DNA of 64,000 nt from Tritrichomonas musculus (Eukaryota; Parabasalia; Tritrichomonadida; Tritrichomonadidae), in assembly GCA_039105265.1 (NCBI GenBank), contig JAPFFF010000002.1:2108001-2172000 (forward strand), read 5' to 3'. The number at the start of each line of letters is the position of its first letter. Within the stretch, counting starts at the first letter, position 1. The notes beneath the pieces are model-generated. The model saw only the letters and a program-made list of their open reading frames with translations. It was not told where the DNA came from and made no database searches. Made by a program: the position numbers and the translations under genes. This document shows positions 62,582 through 64,000 of the stretch, in pieces.

Positions 62582-64000
62582 ATGATAACAAACATAAACG
62601 AAGATTTCATACTAAACGAAGTAAAAAAAAGGGACTATCAAGATATGCTCGTATTCATGTTCCAAAATAGTAAGTTAACACAAATAACAACAATTATTGG
62701 TAATATTATTGAGTATCTTAAGAATCCTCGTAACTATGTCAAAGATGTAAAAACAAATTTAAAAGATATGCTTGATAAATATAACGCAAAGCCTAAAGGA
62801 ACTTCAAGACAAAAAAATGAATTAGCTAAAATACTTGATTCAAAAGCGAATTACTTTATTGATTTAACCAACTATCTGAAAAATAAAGCTGCGGGCTCTC
62901 GCAGCCTCCGACAAGCGGAGGAAGAAAAACCTTTTTCCATTCCACAAGTTGAAGAGGAGGAGGAGCCCGATTTAGCAGACCATTATTTCAGAAATCGAAT
63001 TAATAAAGATATTGAATCACTTAATGATTTAGTTATACTTGATAGTAATCATATTAATGCTTTACAATTATTTTATCGTATTGCTGATGATTCAGAGAAG
63101 TATTCAGTATTCAATAAAAAAGATACCACACAGATTCAATCACTTGTCAAATCATTGACAAATAATATAGACTCACATAAAAACAATGAGGCATCAGATA
63201 ATATAAATAACCTAATGCAATTTGAGAATATTAGAAGAAAAACCAATATTGAAACAATGAGGAAGATAGCAGAATCTAATCAAGAAGGTCAACAATTATC
63301 AGATGCTTACAATAAATCTTCTACAATTGATGCTAATCAACTTAAGAAATTTGGGTTATTAAACGACGAGTTTACTACTGAAAACCTTTATGATTATTAT
63401 AATCGAGCTATAAATCCCAAAGATGATTCTGACATCAGAGTAAAAAAACTTGTATTACAATTACATGATGCAATACGCGAAACAAACATATTTGAAGAAA
63501 CAACTGAGCCTAAAAACAAAAAGAAGCTCAAACAATTAATAAAGTATATTAAAGAAAATGGTGACCGAGAAATATTATTTAACATGAATAGTGAATCTGA
63601 GCATGAAAGTTCTGACGATAATAATGTTGATAATGAATATTTTTCCATTCCTAAATCAATGTCAAAGCCTGTATTTAAATCACCATCTAAAAAACCTGTA
63701 CTTAGTTCTGAAAACTACGAAGATTTATTTAATGTTGATATTGAATCACCAAAAGGTGTATCTCCAATCGATACTGATGAATTCAAAAGCAATTATATGC
63801 AGTCTGTCCCAACTGGTAAACGTGCTGGTAAAACATTTGAAGCTTCACAAAAACGTTTAAATGACTTATACATTTTCGAAAATAAACAAAGTATTGATGT
63901 TAGTAAATTCCGAGGGGAATTATTTGATATTCTTATTAATGGTAATTATCGTATTAAATTCTCTCCAAAATGTGCTACAAGAGATGGCGCAGAAGCCTAT
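62582..64000 (+). CDS. Long repeat protein of element D (5' part, runs off window)
   Basis: Open from ATG 62582 (ATAATAAATG) to the window end, over 470 codons, 14 bp from the divergent fibre start. The start MITNINEDFILNEVKKRDYQ parallels the A gene at 23511. Helical repeats follow, then acidic Ser/Asp linkers and, near the end, LFDILINGNYRIKFSPKCATRDGAEAY, matching NFLDIIINGNYRVKYIPNAATRDTAAAY of A. It therefore confirms that the two A pieces are one gene. Two GC-rich hairpins sit in the frame at 62888-62921. Confidence 0.75.
   Translation, partial: MITNINEDFILNEVKKRDYQDMLVFMFQNSKLTQITTIIGNIIEYLKNPRNYVKDVKTNLKDMLDKYNAKPKGTSRQKNELAKILDSKANYFIDLTNYLKNKAAGSRSLRQAEEEKPFSIPQVEEEEEPDLADHYFRNRINKDIESLNDLVILDSNHINALQLFYRIADDSEKYSVFNKKDTTQIQSLVKSLTNNIDSHKNNEASDNINNLMQFENIRRKTNIETMRKIAESNQEGQQLSDAYNKSSTIDANQLKKFGLLNDEFTTENLYDYYNRAINPKDDSDIRVKKLVLQLHDAIRETNIFEETTEPKNKKKLKQLIKYIKENGDREILFNMNSESEHESSDDNNVDNEYFSIPKSMSKPVFKSPSKKPVLSSENYEDLFNVDIESPKGVSPIDTDEFKSNYMQSVPTGKRAGKTFEASQKRLNDLYIFENKQSIDVSKFRGELFDILINGNYRIKFSPKCATRDGAEAY
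62888..62921. repeat. Tandem GC-rich hairpins inside the D long gene
   Basis: GCTGCG-GGCTCT-CGCAGC followed at once by CCTCCG-ACAAG-CGGAGG, sharing one base. Strikingly GC-rich in an AT-rich gene; in frame. Confidence 0.6.

Larger units (their letters stand above)
58851..64000. mobile_element. Maverick/Polinton element D (right-hand fragment)
   Basis: AT-rich segment holding homologues of A and B genes: a truncated small gene (-), a conserved small gene (+), a fibre gene (-) and the beginning of the long repeat protein (+). The divergent fibre/long-protein pair has the same arrangement as in A at 23.5 kb. The segment runs off the window. Its other half should lie left of element A if A inserted into D, as the truncated gene at the boundary suggests. 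Confidence 0.75.

Overview
The window holds no recognisable host gene. It is a pile of nested virus-like DNA transposons of the Maverick/Polinton class. These are large elements with long terminal inverted repeats (TIRs) that encode a protein-primed family B DNA polymerase, a retroviral-type integrase, an FtsK/HerA-type packaging ATPase and double-jelly-roll capsid proteins. Such dense, self-nested Mavericks are best known from trichomonads (parabasalid protists such as Trichomonas). The AT-rich, intron-less, tightly packed genes fit that, so I favour a trichomonad genome. This is inference from recalled family knowledge and was not checked by a search.

The layers can be dated by insertion order. 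Element D is oldest and is seen only at the right end (58851-64000). Element A inserted into a small D gene. A's right terminus is at 58850 and its left terminus lies outside the window. Element C (4855-13450, 8.6 kb, 190-bp TIRs) inserted into a proline-rich gene of A. A hAT-type element (16480-21927, 8-bp target duplication GATTACCA) inserted into a long repeat protein of A, and a 1.6-kb fold-back element (20069-21700) sits inside the hAT. Element B (29101-53898, 24.8 kb, TIRs of about 455-462 bp, 5-bp duplication TCATA) inserted into A's DNA polymerase gene. B itself holds a 1.6-kb non-coding inverted-repeat unit (41140-42760) containing a 23-bp tandem array and a MITE (41902-42274). For B, C and the hAT the reading frame of the broken host gene resumes exactly across the insertion once one duplication copy is discounted.

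Layout of A in the window: major capsid protein (-), four small virion-type genes, integrase, two unknown genes (the second split by C), a long repeat protein (-, split by hAT), a tail-fibre-like protein (+), DNA polymerase (-, split by B), a small conserved gene (-), a KilA-N protein (-), a further small gene (-), and the right terminus. Many A genes carry one stop or frameshift, so A is decaying. C carries a truncated polymerase fused head-on to a truncated capsid gene, then small virion genes, the packaging ATPase and two unknown genes. It is a non-autonomous deletion derivative. B is the most complete copy: a putative structural protein, integrase, ATPase, capsid proteins, several conserved unknowns, an HNH endonuclease, DNA polymerase, a putative penton and an 1816-residue fibre-like protein. 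D shows a fragmentary small gene, a conserved small gene, a fibre gene and the start of the long repeat protein.

Together these genes describe an element that would copy itself with PolB, integrate with the DDE enzyme, and could package DNA with the ATPase into capsids of MCP, penton and fibre. Recurrent themes are termini beginning AGTAGT, a T-rich tract plus (T)AAATG at gene starts, divergent gene pairs sharing 14-50 bp, and one fibre module shared nearly verbatim among three elements.
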